Assembly: GCA_013397695.1 (NCBI GenBank) | Contig: VYZI01000029.1 | Location: 1,732,628-1,796,627 of the forward strand | Direction: 5' to 3' | From: Centropus unirufus | Lineage: Eukaryota; Chordata; Aves; Cuculiformes; Centropidae | Length of the DNA: 64,000 bases | Shown: in pieces, positions 48,801-59,800 of the stretch | Layout: the number at the start of each line of letters is the position of its first letter | Position numbering within the stretch: position 1 is the stretch's first letter | The notes under the pieces: model-generated | What the model was told of the DNA's origin: nothing | Database searches by the model: none | Seen by the model: only the letters and a program-made list of their open reading frames with translations | Translations under genes and position numbers: made by a program

Positions 48801-51800
48801 AAAAAATGTGGGTTTTTAATTTAAAACTGCATGTACATTATCTGTTTGTTAGGAGGAGAAAATGTTGAACCCCATGGAGAAAAAAATATTAATATAATTT
48901 AAAACTGTCCTTAGAACTGTATCTGTCATCTCATATTCATGGCACCAATGAATATCTTCTTTTAGGCCCAAGTTAACTGCTAAACCCATGCAAGGAAAAT
49001 GTTCCCTTTAGTAAAGAAAAATATTTGTGTAACAAGGTCATAAGGAAGAAGTTTCAGACGAAACTCCCAGCAGTCATAGGAAAGTTATAAGAACTGGAGA
49101 AGAGAGGTTTCTTGCCAAGAGCAACTCTTGTTTATTGCCAAGCTGGCAAATACCCTATCTTCTTCAGCATCTCTTGGGTGTGGGAAACTAGTCATGGAAG
49201 GGTCACAAGAAATCAAATAGCCAGCATAGCTTTTGTACAGTGCTAATTTTGAACAAAATTATAGATTGTCACATCAGGAGTCTTACTGCAAATATTGCAA
49301 CTCTCAGGCTACTTGAATCATTGAAATTACACGTAGTGAGGAAGCCTTTTCTTCTGTCCTCCATGGGAATGGTGTTTTGTGGAGGTTTAAGACACAGTGA
49401 GATTCAATCTAGCACCTTCCTGTTAGATGCTTTTCTAAGGCAGTCTTAAAGTAAGCACCTAAGGTCTAGATCTGGTCAGTGGAGAGAGGAAGGTCCTGTA
49501 GAAGATCTCCACAGGGCCAGATCATCTGCCTCTGCAGTAAGTCGTCAAATTTTCCTTGTCGGGGACTTCAGAAGCACTTTTTTCTCTACTGAGGACTGCA
49601 TCCTTCACTACTGATGCTAAGGCACCCATTCAGGGCTTATGCTAATTAGGCAACATCCTGACCATATCTATTACCATAAAATGTCCAGCCTAAAGAGTCT
49701 GTTTATTGCCACCTTTCCCAATTTGAGGAGACCTTGGTAATAAGCCCTGCCTTGTCCTTGCAAACTGAGCAATATACTGTCCTGACAATCAGCAGTGCCA
49801 ATAGCTGTACCAGGTCTGGTTGGGAGGGAGTCAATTTATCTGTAGCATCCCATGTGGGGCTATGTTTTAGGTTTGTGATTTCATTGTTTCTCACACCGCC
49901 CCATCTCTGGGGTGGCTGGAGATACATAAGAAGCTGGGAGGGGACACAGCTGGAATAGGAGTCCCCAAATGAACAAAGGTATGGATATTCCATACCATAT
50001 GATGTCATGCTCAACAGTAAATGCTTGGGAAGAAGTAGTAAGGGGGAAGGTTCAGAGCTGTAACATCTGGCTTTCCAAGCAACTGTTACATATGATGGAA
50101 CCCCTACTTTCCTGCAAATGGCTAAACACATGTCAGCCAGTGTGAAGCAGTGAATTAATTCCTTATTTTGCTTTACTTGTATACACAGCTTTGCTTTATC
50201 TATGAAATTGTCTTTGTTCCATCCCACAAATTTTCTCTCTTTCAAACTTCCAATTCTCTTTCCCCATCCTGCTGGGTACGAATGAGTGAATGGCCAGGTG
50301 GGGCTGAGCTTTCTGCTGGGGTTAACTGCTCCAAATAATTTTACCTTTAAGAAGGAATTATTAGAGAAAAAAAAAGTCTGTTATAAGAGATACTGAATAA
50401 TTTTTGGACCTAGCTTTATTCTGTTAACAAGTCTTAGACAAGGTACTATCTTCCCTAACAAAAATGTGAATATTTCCCTAAGCTATCGTGCAAACAGAAG
50501 ACTTGGTGCCTTTTTTTTTTTATTTTAACATAGGGTGGAACAGAAGAAAACAAACACCTCATGATTCACAAAAGATATTTTTAGAATTCTAATGATTTTT
50601 TTTGATATATGAACTATTGAAATAATTCTTCATACGGATAGGAGGGAATGCTTCTTACTAAAAGCTGCTCCCCCCACACACTTTCTATGAATGGCAAGGA
50701 AGCTGAGGCACTAAGAGGTAAGTGATACGAGAGCTGCCCACAGGCTAGTGGGAAAACAGAATAAAAGTTTGCTAATCTTGATACTGACAGCTGAAGTATT
50801 CTCATCATTATTAATGAACCCAGTAACATTTCTCTTGAGAAATTCACGTTACTCAAATACAAAAGCCTGTGAAACTAGGCAAAGCATGCAATTACACTAG
50901 GTCCAGAGAGCCTGTTACAATTATTGATTAGGCTTTCCTATTGCAGATAACAACACTAGAGAATTTCCTACATAGAATCCCCTATATAATGACTGACTAA
51001 TAGATTGTTATGCATTTATCTTATTTTTTTTTGTGCCTTTTTAGGATACACATCTGAGGCAAGAACAGTAATCTGTACTCTACCTGAAGAGTTCAAGTTT
51101 ACTAATTTGGCACCAGAAATACTTACTTAATTTTAACTGAGAATCTGAATCATTTCATATTGCCTTTTTCAGTTTTGTTCCATCTTTGTTCTAACGGAGT
51201 TTACTCCACAGAATCACAGATGATAGAACTGGAAAAGACTTATTGCATCATTTTTTCTACCTTTTTTATTTTAGAAAACACAAATGATGTCACTATCCCC
51301 TTTGAATCATTCTTTGACTTAATCCTGAAAACTAAATTACATTGACAGGATTTCTCCATGCTGAGTCTAATCAACTTTACCAGAAGAAAAAACCCTCAAC
51401 ATCCAAAAGATAGGATACAAACAGCAAAATAACAGCAAAATTAATTACCAAAGCAGCTGAAGGGATATCCTACATTTTTAAGCCTTTTTGCTCTAATTTA
51501 GATTTAATATGCATAAGCTGTTCAAATATGTAAGGTTATTGCATTCTAAGAAGTAGCAGCACAGGGGTCACAAAGGTCATGAAAGCTTCAAAATAGAGTA
51601 TCGTCAAAAAAAAAAAAAAAGAAAAAGACTTCTTGTGCTATAGCATACTTTTAAAAAATTAGGTGTCTTTATGTTTATAGAAATTAGACTAATACTTTTA
51701 TGGGCATTGATGTTCCAGTATGCAAGGCAAAAACTATACATGCACAATGGTGGGCTTTGTAGCCATTCACTAAAGAGATGTTGTAGTCACGGTGGATAAT

Positions 51801-53805
51801 TCTATGGAAACATAATCTCAGGAACTGTTATCAGATTTCCGGGAATTAATAATAAAACATCAAGAGCAAACACAAAACATGGTGCACCCATGTCTACATG
51901 ACTACAGCAACAGATTAAGTCACACATCTCAGACAGGAGACAGTAGAATAGGAAAGCTACATAGAGAGACACAAGGTAGGTGGGTGGATAGAAGGAAGAT
52001 AAGGATAAACCATGGTCTAGGACAGTTTCTGTATTGCACAGATTAAAATAGAGAAGACTGTGGAAGAAAAGACAGCTGAAGGGTGATATGAGAGTGCTCT
52101 ATAAAAACCCGATCACCCTGGGAACAATTATTCACTGCTCTTCGTAAGAGCACATAAGAACAAGGAGGCATCAAACGAAATTAGGATCTAGTAGGTTAAA
52201 ACAAATAAAAGAGAATAAAGTTCACTGAGTGCACAGGTCTGTTGTAGAATTTATTGCTACAGGGAACTCTGGATGTCAAAAGTTTAGATGAGTTCAGGAA
52301 GTTGATTCAGAAAATGGTTTGACAAATTAATGAAAGTTCCATCAAGGGCTAAACAACACATAAACATAACATAAATATAACTTCTGGTACAGGAAGTCCC
52401 TAATTTGCAGACTGAGACTGAAGAAGTTGTGAGAAGCCTTGGAGGGGATAGGTTGAGGAGGTGCATGTTCGCTTGTTTTATCCTTTCCTTCCAGCAGCTG
52501 CTACAGGTTAGTTCCTGAACTAGGATACTGAGATAAATTAACTTTTCGTCTATAACAGTGTAACTAGACTTAGATTGTGCCCTTGTCACCAAGCAGAGGT
52601 AACAGTGGCAAAATATCCTCCCTTTTGTTTTGGTTTAATACAATTCAACCTCTTCACTTTATGAACTCATCATAAAGTATCATTGTAAAAACATTGTAAA
52701 ACTCCTCCTTGCTCCAAATATCCTCAGCCTCTCTGTGAAATTGGAAATAACAGTCAAGGCAGGTCCACAGTGGTATTCCCTTTAGGATGTGATATCTTGG
52801 AAAAAGTTGGCACATTTGATGCCTGGTGCATACATGCTGGTATATATTTTTAAATAAACTTGGGGCAAATAGCCTCAGATTTTAGATTTGGGCCACACAG
52901 TTAATTCAAGAGAAAATCACACTGATGCATAGAGGACTGGTCATTCCAAAAAAGACTGTGTATGTAACAGGATGCATAGGCTCCAAAAAGTACTGCATAT
53001 CAATTACTTTATCTTTCAACACTGTGTTCATGAAGATAAAAAATAAAGACCAGATGCATCTCAAGACACTGAGTATATAAAGCTGTTTCAGGAAGTGGCT
53101 TTAATTCTTTGACTTTTCAAGTTAACTCTTTGTTTAGGAAGAGACAATCAGGCATAATTTTCAAGGTTATTTTTATACTAAAATTATTCCAAGCCAGTTA
53201 AAAGATAAACTGGAATTCAAGTCTTGCATTTTCAGATCTGTACTACATATTATTCCACAACTAAATAGTAAAACAGGTCACCATTTATTCACATTTCTGA
53301 TCATCTACTTTTTTCCCTCCTGAATGTAGATAATTGGAGTATCAAAATTACAAGCAGGAAAAAAAACCGTTATGAATGCATAATACATAACACACAGCAT
53401 CAAGTCTCTCATTCACAAATATCAGTACTAAACCCCAAATTTCTTCTTTTAGTTACAGTTTAAGTAAGGTAAAAATAGCTTGAATTTGCTATTCTCTCCT
53501 CTTTCCTCTCTCAAGATGTTCAGTCAACTCAAGGAATTGTTCAATCAAATTTTTAAGTGAAATGTTAAATTGTGCCTCTTGGCAGCAATCCTATCCCAGA
53601 AGTTTGCATGTTCCCACCGCTCGGCACTTTCCATTCTTATCGTTTACCTGTGGTAGATATGAAACCAAATATACTACAGGACATACCATGAACAGCTGCA
53701 GCAACAGCACCAACAAAAGCAACATGTGTTGTTGGGCCTTTGGTTTCCAGGTGCTTGAGACACAGCTGATGTTCCTTCATTTTGTGACTGCTGCCTCTTT
53801 CTCAT
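27621..53805 (-). CDS. RGS17: RGS17 (RGSZ2), regulator of G-protein signalling; complete coding sequence, 4 coding exons
   Basis: Coding parts 53805-53687, 33123-33034, 31169-30935 and 27809-27621 join in frame to 633 nt, 210 residues plus TAG, the same length as human RGS17 (recalled). RGS17 speeds GTP hydrolysis by G-alpha i/o/z subunits at the membrane, ending receptor signals. The sequence shows a basic/polar N-terminus (MRKRQQSQNEGT), a cysteine string at 28-40 (CCFCWCCCCSCSC, nine Cys) typical of the RZ subfamily and known as a palmitoylation region, then the RGS domain from about 84 to 200 (NLFREFLRTEYSEENLLFWL, DSFPRFLNSQIYKS). RGS19 and RGS20 are excluded by the N-terminal sequence and by linkage to MTRF1L and FBXO5. 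The 5' noncoding exon and promoter are upstream, probably beyond the right edge. Confidence 0.98.
27810..30934. other. RGS17 intron between third and fourth coding exons
   Basis: A 3.1-kb intron with a small CR1 remnant at 29786-29842. No other feature was recognised. Confidence 0.8.
29786..29842 (+). mobile_element. CR1 3'-end remnant with internal deletion
   Basis: CTGCCCATGGCAGTGGGATG then GAACCCAAATGGTTCTATGATTTTATAG resembles the last bases of CR1 with the middle (ACTAGATGATC... region) missing. Short, but the terminal repeat is characteristic. Confidence 0.7.
30935..31169 (-). CDS. RGS17: RGS17 third coding exon (most of the RGS domain)
   Basis: 235 nt, acceptor TTTTGCAG, donor GAG|GTAAAG. 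It encodes QNPTADEILSWAQNFDKMMK through ARLIYEDYISILSPKE (71-148), nearly identical to human. It contains the EEN and FW surfaces that touch G-alpha in RGS proteins. Confidence 0.98.
31170..33033. other. RGS17 intron between second and third coding exons
   Basis: A 1.9-kb intron with nothing else recognised. Confidence 0.8.
33034..33123 (-). CDS. RGS17: RGS17 second coding exon
   Basis: 90 nt, acceptor ATTGCAG, donor ATG|GTAAGT. It completes Cys40, then encodes LTVRNEDRGDNAGRPTHTTK and MESIQVIEE plus two bases of Cys70. It is a linker between the cysteine string and the RGS domain. Confidence 0.96.
34836..34865. repeat. CCCT/CTTT pyrimidine microsatellite
   Basis: An uninterrupted C/T stretch with CCCT repeats inside the long RGS17 intron. 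Confidence 0.85.
42330..42845 (-). mobile_element. CR1 LINE 3' part, minus strand
   Basis: Read on the plus strand it starts GAATCACAGAATGGTTGAGG (the reverse complement of the CR1 3' terminus), then passes CACATCCAGATGGGGTCTGA, GGAGACTCCACAGTCTC, CAAGATCCCCCTGC and CCAGGAGTGACCACCAGTGC. About 0.5 kb, 5'-truncated and diverged. It is in the same orientation as RGS17. Confidence 0.93.
51209..51255 (-). mobile_element. CR1 3'-terminal scrap
   Basis: CACAGAATCACAGATGATAG then AACTGGAAAAGACTTATTGC matches the terminal 40-odd bases of a minus-strand CR1 with several mismatches. It is too short for certainty. Confidence 0.55.
51606..51620. repeat. Poly(A) run
   Basis: 15 A, then GAAAAAG. Simple sequence with no retroposed gene seen beside it. 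Confidence 0.8.
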
Positions 53806-53830
53806 GTCAGCTACTTCAGTGCCCAAGTGG
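53687..53830 (-). CDS. RGS17: RGS17 first coding exon (start codon 53805-53803)
   Basis: The exon starts at 53830 after a good polypyrimidine acceptor (TGTTCTTATAG), carries 25 nt of 5' UTR, then ATG at 53805. It ends TCATG|GTATGT. It encodes residues 1-39 and two bases of Cys40, including most of the cysteine string. The longer open frame upstream of 53830 is intron. Confidence 0.96.
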
Positions 53831-56800
53831 CTATAAGAACACAGACATAAGAGATGTACAGAATTACTACAGACCGTCATAAAGCGCATTCACATTTCTA
53901 CAATAATCTCTGATTCTACTCATTCTCACAGCTTGTGGCAACAGAAGCACATGGGCATCAACCGTGCTGGCCAAGTAATACTTCTACGGTGTTAATTTAC
54001 TCTGTAAATTAAAAGAAATTTACAGAAGACCACATTTTAGTGACAAGCTTATGCTATGGTGCCTTTGGATCTCATGTGTTATCACTTTGACTGGACTAAA
54101 AGTATTGTTTGTTACCTTTCTGAACAGCAAGTTGCATGACTTGTGTAACACTTGGTAGAGACCGAGTTGCTCCTTACCACATGATTAGAACAGGTTTTTC
54201 CATTGTACAAAAATACAGTGGGATATGTAGTCACTTTAAGAATGAGCAGGAAACTCATCTTTTTTTTTCCTTTTTTACTTCTCTGCTCAGTGCTGGACCA
54301 ATGAAATTATTATATGTAATATTATATCACAGACACTAATAGATGTCTGTTAAAAGCCTAGATTATTACAAGTGTCATAAATGGGAGGTTTTGCACTTAA
54401 GAATTATTCTCCGTAAATAAAATAAATAATAAACGTGTATCTCCACAATTCTTTTCCAACTTTGGGACTGTTTTCTGGTCACAGAAGATCTTTTCTTCCT
54501 CATAACCAGACTCTCCCAGGTGTTATTAGGCCAAAATATTTTTCTTCCCAGTGGCTTGCAACACAGGGTTGGAAGTAATATTCCACACATTAATTAATCT
54601 TCAAAAGAGGTTTAAATATTTATTGCTAAGTTATGTTATTCAAGAAGGTTTGGATGTCAGGACCCTTTTAATGGTTCACATCTTCTTTGTACAACAAGTT
54701 TCCCATAGTAATGGATATTACATGCCTATATGAATGAGAAAAAGTCCAGTACTTTTGTCTTTGAAAAAGTACAAACGGTTTGCTCTAAGGAGGAGCCCAG
54801 CCTAAAACAGAAGCAGGTAGAAGGCGGCACAGTGTGAGCAGCATGTCCTATGCTCCACAGTCCCAAGCCCCTGCTGCAGCCAGGAGCGCTGGGGAAAAGC
54901 TGTGATTGTTTTGCCACCTGGATACATCATACATCATGCACAAACAACTGAGATGTGCTACTCCCCCTACTGCGTTCAAGCAGCTGCTGTGAGAGTTTGC
55001 ATTTACATCATTGCAAAAACTCCTGAAGTTCTTCTGTAATAATATCCTTAGACACAGTTAACACACAACAACTTGTGGCAAGGCTACTAAGCTTCAGAAC
55101 TCTAACTCATGCAAACTCAAAGTCGGTGGTTAATCCAGCTTCTTGCATAGCTAACTTTTCCATGTCACTAAATAGGATCCAGTAATTTCTGAAATATTTG
55201 GTCAAATTAAACAATAAAGAACCATTTAACTGTGGTGAGGGCACCTGCTTATGCTGTTGGTAATACTTCTTATGGTTTATAGTTGCTGAATTCTTGAAGA
55301 CTACAATGACATATTAAAAAAGCATATTCTTTTAAATCACTATAAATGTGTTGTTAAAAAGGGATACTTTGACATAACTGAAATAGTGTCCATATTTTTA
55401 TATGATAGGAAAGAAAGGAAAGCATTACAGCATAATAGGTACCTCAGACAGTGAGTGACACTATGGAGTCACTGCCTCCGAATTATAGTGCTGAGCTTCT
55501 GCTGACTGCGCATGATGCAGTTAAATTATTTCATAGATAGCTGTGTCATGCTGTGAACAAGGACATTAGCAAGTGCAGTGACTATGGTTAGATAATTTCA
55601 AGCCAGGCATTTTCACAGGGAAGACTTGTTTCTTGTAAGTCAAGTAGAAATTCTGGAAACTTTTGTACAAACCCACAACATTTTAGTCATTTCAGAAACT
55701 GGTGAAATTCCTCATACTTAAGAACTTAGGTAATCTTGGAGTGAAAACTTCCTATGCATTCAACTTGTGTACCTAAAAATATACATTTCTTACACAATTT
55801 TAACCATATATAAAATATGTACTATGGTTAGAGTCTGTTGCATGCACTATAAATACAAGGGGTCAGGATAAAGGTTGTCCATTCCGATATAACGATAACA
55901 GTCAGTAGCTTTGCTGTAGTTTTGTAATAACTTTAACACAGCACAAACTGTCATGCCACTGAAGTAAATGTCTCTCTCCCTTTTCTCCTGCACAGCTCAC
56001 AGTGATTCATTCCCTCACCTGAGCTGTCCTGTTCTCTGCACTGGCAGCAGCATTTGTGCAGGTACTTGGTGAATTGGATAAAACAGTGGGTATGATTGAA
56101 AATTAATTCAGAGGGGGAAGAAAAAAAGAAATTTCTTTTGACTTGAAGTCCCAGTCTTGCTGATCTTGGTAACGCATAAGTACTTAGGACAGAGCAAAGG
56201 AGAAAACAAAACAGTGTGGCATGAAAATCAGGCAGGCAAGGGGAGAGTAGGGACAACTTCATGCTGGTGGGAACTGGTGGTGAAACAGGAGAGAGCTGCT
56301 CAGCTGAAGAAAGGTAAAATCTGCAACTGTAATTCCCAACACGCAGCACATGGCATGTCTGGAGAGCAGAGTCAGATGCGTGGTTTCAAAGCAATGGTTC
56401 TTGTCCTCAGTCCTGCACAGCAGCTTCCTCCACTGAAAATTCTCCAGCACTCACCTTTCAGTATGGACTGCCATGGCCCACTGTTTTGGTGCTTTGCACC
56501 AAACTGCGGCACATGGTAGCAACAGGAGTTGTAATGAAACACGGATGTTCACTGTGGAGCATTTCAGTAGGCATGGTCTCCTCCAGAGCTGCTCAGAACT
56601 CATAGGCCCGCCCTTCTTTAGAATGGGACTGCTAGCTTTGCTGTGCTCTGCCTCTGCTCCGAGAATGGAGAGACATGACCCATCCCTTTCCTGACCACCC
56701 ATTATTTGGAGGAGGAAGAGGGCAATCATTGATTGCAGGTACAGTTACGTTTATCTATTTAGACTGTATTTGAAAGGGAAAAAAAAAAGAAAAAACCTCC

Positions 56801-59800
56801 AAACACTTTGTACTTTTATACAGGGATAATTTGCATTCTAGTCCTAAGACAGTATATTTGGCTACTGGAGGCTAAAGCATTAGTTATGATGCTAGGAGAA
56901 TGCTTCAAAAGGTTATATTTTGAAATGGGTTGATAACATGGACAAGATGGAGTGGGATTAGCCTTAGCTTCCAGTTATAATGGGCAAAGATCTCACCGGC
57001 CTGTTGGAACAGAGTTATATTTAATCCATTTCAGATTCTGTCCTTTCTACAGCTGATGTTGGTGTTCACTCTGAACCTAGCAAACTGGCAATGCAAACTG
57101 TTATTTAGCTTGGTGTGACTGGCATGCTGATCAATAAAAACACAGGGCTGAAAATCAAAGCAAAGAGCGAGTGTTCTCAGCGAATACATGAATAATGTTC
57201 TCTCATCTGGTTTAACCATTGGATGATGTCAAAGTTATCAGCCCTTTTGTTTTGCAAGTGGTACATTCTCTTGGAGAGCTTCTAAGCTGAAGTCTGTAAG
57301 AAATGTGAAAAATCCAGCTCATGATGCAAAACATTGTATTTCCTAAGGATGAAGTAGGATGGGTGGAAGCTTTAGTTTCATGCTTATTTTGGTTGGATAT
57401 CATGTTTCGTGTGGTGTTTAAAAATACCAGATATCACATACACAAAACTGCAATTGATTCCATTAGATTATTTAGGATGCAGAAGCAAGAATATCTTAAT
57501 CTTTGGCTATAATTAGAGACTGACTGTAGAGAGTGGGTTTATGTTTGGTGCCTTGATCCAAGACAGGAAAAAGAAATTTAGAATATTTAAGTCAGCAAGC
57601 CAGTCTGATGACACATTATTTTTTCTGTAATGAAGTGAGAAAGTTAGTACATATATTTGAAGGAATGAAAAATTGTGAACTGATATTAAGCAGACCTTCT
57701 AGAATAGTAGAAACGCACATACTGCCTCCAAGATCTCAGTTTCCCTTTTTGATTTTTTTCAACATTTTCATTCTTCTTGAGACCCTCTACCTTCACCAAA
57801 ATACTGGGTGGTGAAAGTGAGCCTTTGCCTGATAGGAATATTTCTCCTTGGTACACTGTAAGATCTCTCAGACTATCACAACACTGGTAAAAGATTCTTC
57901 TGCCAGTTTTGCATCTGGTTCTTCGCCTCCATTTGGTGGCATAGTTTACTTACACTGTTTTGATTTCCATTTGTGCTGAGAAGAAATAGGAATAGTGTTC
58001 TATTTCGCTTGACTGACTCATTGTCTTGGTGGTGGGTAGGTATTAGGGCCCTCTGAGCAATCCCATAATCACAAAGGATTTCATTTTGCAGAACATCTGC
58101 TGTCCCTGCTCTTCAGCTGAGGGAAGGAACCCAAGGGTAAAGCAGCTGTTTATTATACAAGTTAAAAGACAGGTAGTTCATATAAGCTGCAGAGCAAGAA
58201 AGTCTGTACGACCCTCTATGTGTCTTCAATCTTGCAGTGCTAGAGGAAATCTAAAAAACAACCAAAAGAACCCCAACTTTCAAAATTGGGAGTAAGGCTT
58301 CTTGTCAGCTTTGGAACTCATAGCATAAGGATCTATTTCTAAGTTTAGACAGTGTAATTACCACTTATTCCACAGGGTATTCAGGAGTAATTATTACAAA
58401 AATCCCCTTGTGCACCAAACAGTATCTTGGGAAGACAGCTCAAAAAGGAATAACTGATGGAAGACAAATTTGGTTTATTACATTTTACCCTGGTCAGCCC
58501 TACTGAATATGTACTGAGCTCATTTAACATTCCACAGAGTGCCTCCAGAAGACAAAAAGAAAGGTATTTTTGAGCAGTTGCACCTCCCTGTCTCTCCACC
58601 TCTTGCAGGACTCCTGTTAAGGGTTAAGAGTACTTTCCCCAGAAATTCCCAAGATGTTGTTGGTAACAGTACAAAACACAGGCTGCATCACTTCACTCAT
58701 TTCAGTGGCTCTATTGATGTCTATCCTCTGATGAAGCAAGAGAAAGCTTTTTTGTCACTATTATCTTTTTCCAGTCCTCAAAAGCCTGTCATTACTGCCC
58801 ATTTTGGCACTGTCCCATCCAGCTCCCTTTTCTCATTTTCGAGCTTTGCCTCAGACACAAGCTTCCTGTAAGCATTTCTGTTTCCTCCACAGGATTGATA
58901 CAGCATTCCCTGGAGAAGCTGATGTGCCAGGAAGCCAAAAAAACACCTTGAAACTCCATTAGGGATTGATACATTTTTCTTATCTTCTGGAGACATTCCC
59001 TAATGGCTGTTTTGAATGAGAGATATCAAATAAAGGTGTGGATAAACACACAGCATCGTTATACAGCAGGCAAATGGTATCGTGTTTTGTTGTGGGCAAG
59101 ACACATAATGGCTTAGCTTCCAGGACAGAACTGAAGCAGAATCAGCTAGAGCAATTTGTCTTTTTTCAAACTTCTGCAATAGGCAAGAAAGATCACCTTG
59201 CATCAGCAAGGAGTAGTCAAAGACTTAAGGACATTGAGAGTGATTTACTCTGCAGGCAAGAAATTTGGCCCTTAAAATACATTTTTGGAGGGTGATCTAT
59301 CACTTCTGCTCTTCCTCATTGTTTTACTTCCTTCAGCTTTGCCAATAAAAAAACAAACTCTCAACTGTGCAGCTTACATGAATTTAGACCTTACACCAGT
59401 TTATGGTAGCTCCCAAACGAAACCTGATCTCTTAACCAATACTTTATGTTTACACCGTGTTAAATGGTGTTCACTTGGCGCACGGATCCCTATCTGACAT
59501 CTTTTTAACTACAAACATTAAACACCTTGGAGAATGCCATAATATGTTCCTGCTAAGGATCCATGATATACTATCTGTTTTAAAGCCATAGTTTTTTTTA
59601 AGGACAGACTTAATAGTGTACCAGAGCAATGCAACACAGCTTGGATACACCTGCCAGTTAAATAATCTCACAAACGCATGTGTTGCTCCTACAACGCAAA
59701 GACAGCCCAACTCTAACAAAACACTGACTTTTTACCTGTGCTATCTTCATTTGTCTAGAGGAATGTCTTGAGGGTGCCACAAGCTAAATGAAGACACACC

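Larger units (their letters stand above)
33124..53686. other. RGS17 intron between first and second coding exons (20.6 kb)
   Basis: A long AT-rich intron. Recognised inside it: a CR1 copy (42330-42845), a CR1 scrap (51209-51255), a CCCT-type pyrimidine microsatellite (34836-34865) and a 15-A run (51606-51620). The longest open frame (50245-49703, minus, 180 codons) resembles no family I know. No further RGS17 exon is needed, since the phases of the flanking exons join directly. Confidence 0.75.

Noticed and set aside
55951..56519. Overlapping open frames of 120-132 codons on both strands
   Set aside because: No family resemblance and no splice context; such lengths are expected by chance in a window of this size.
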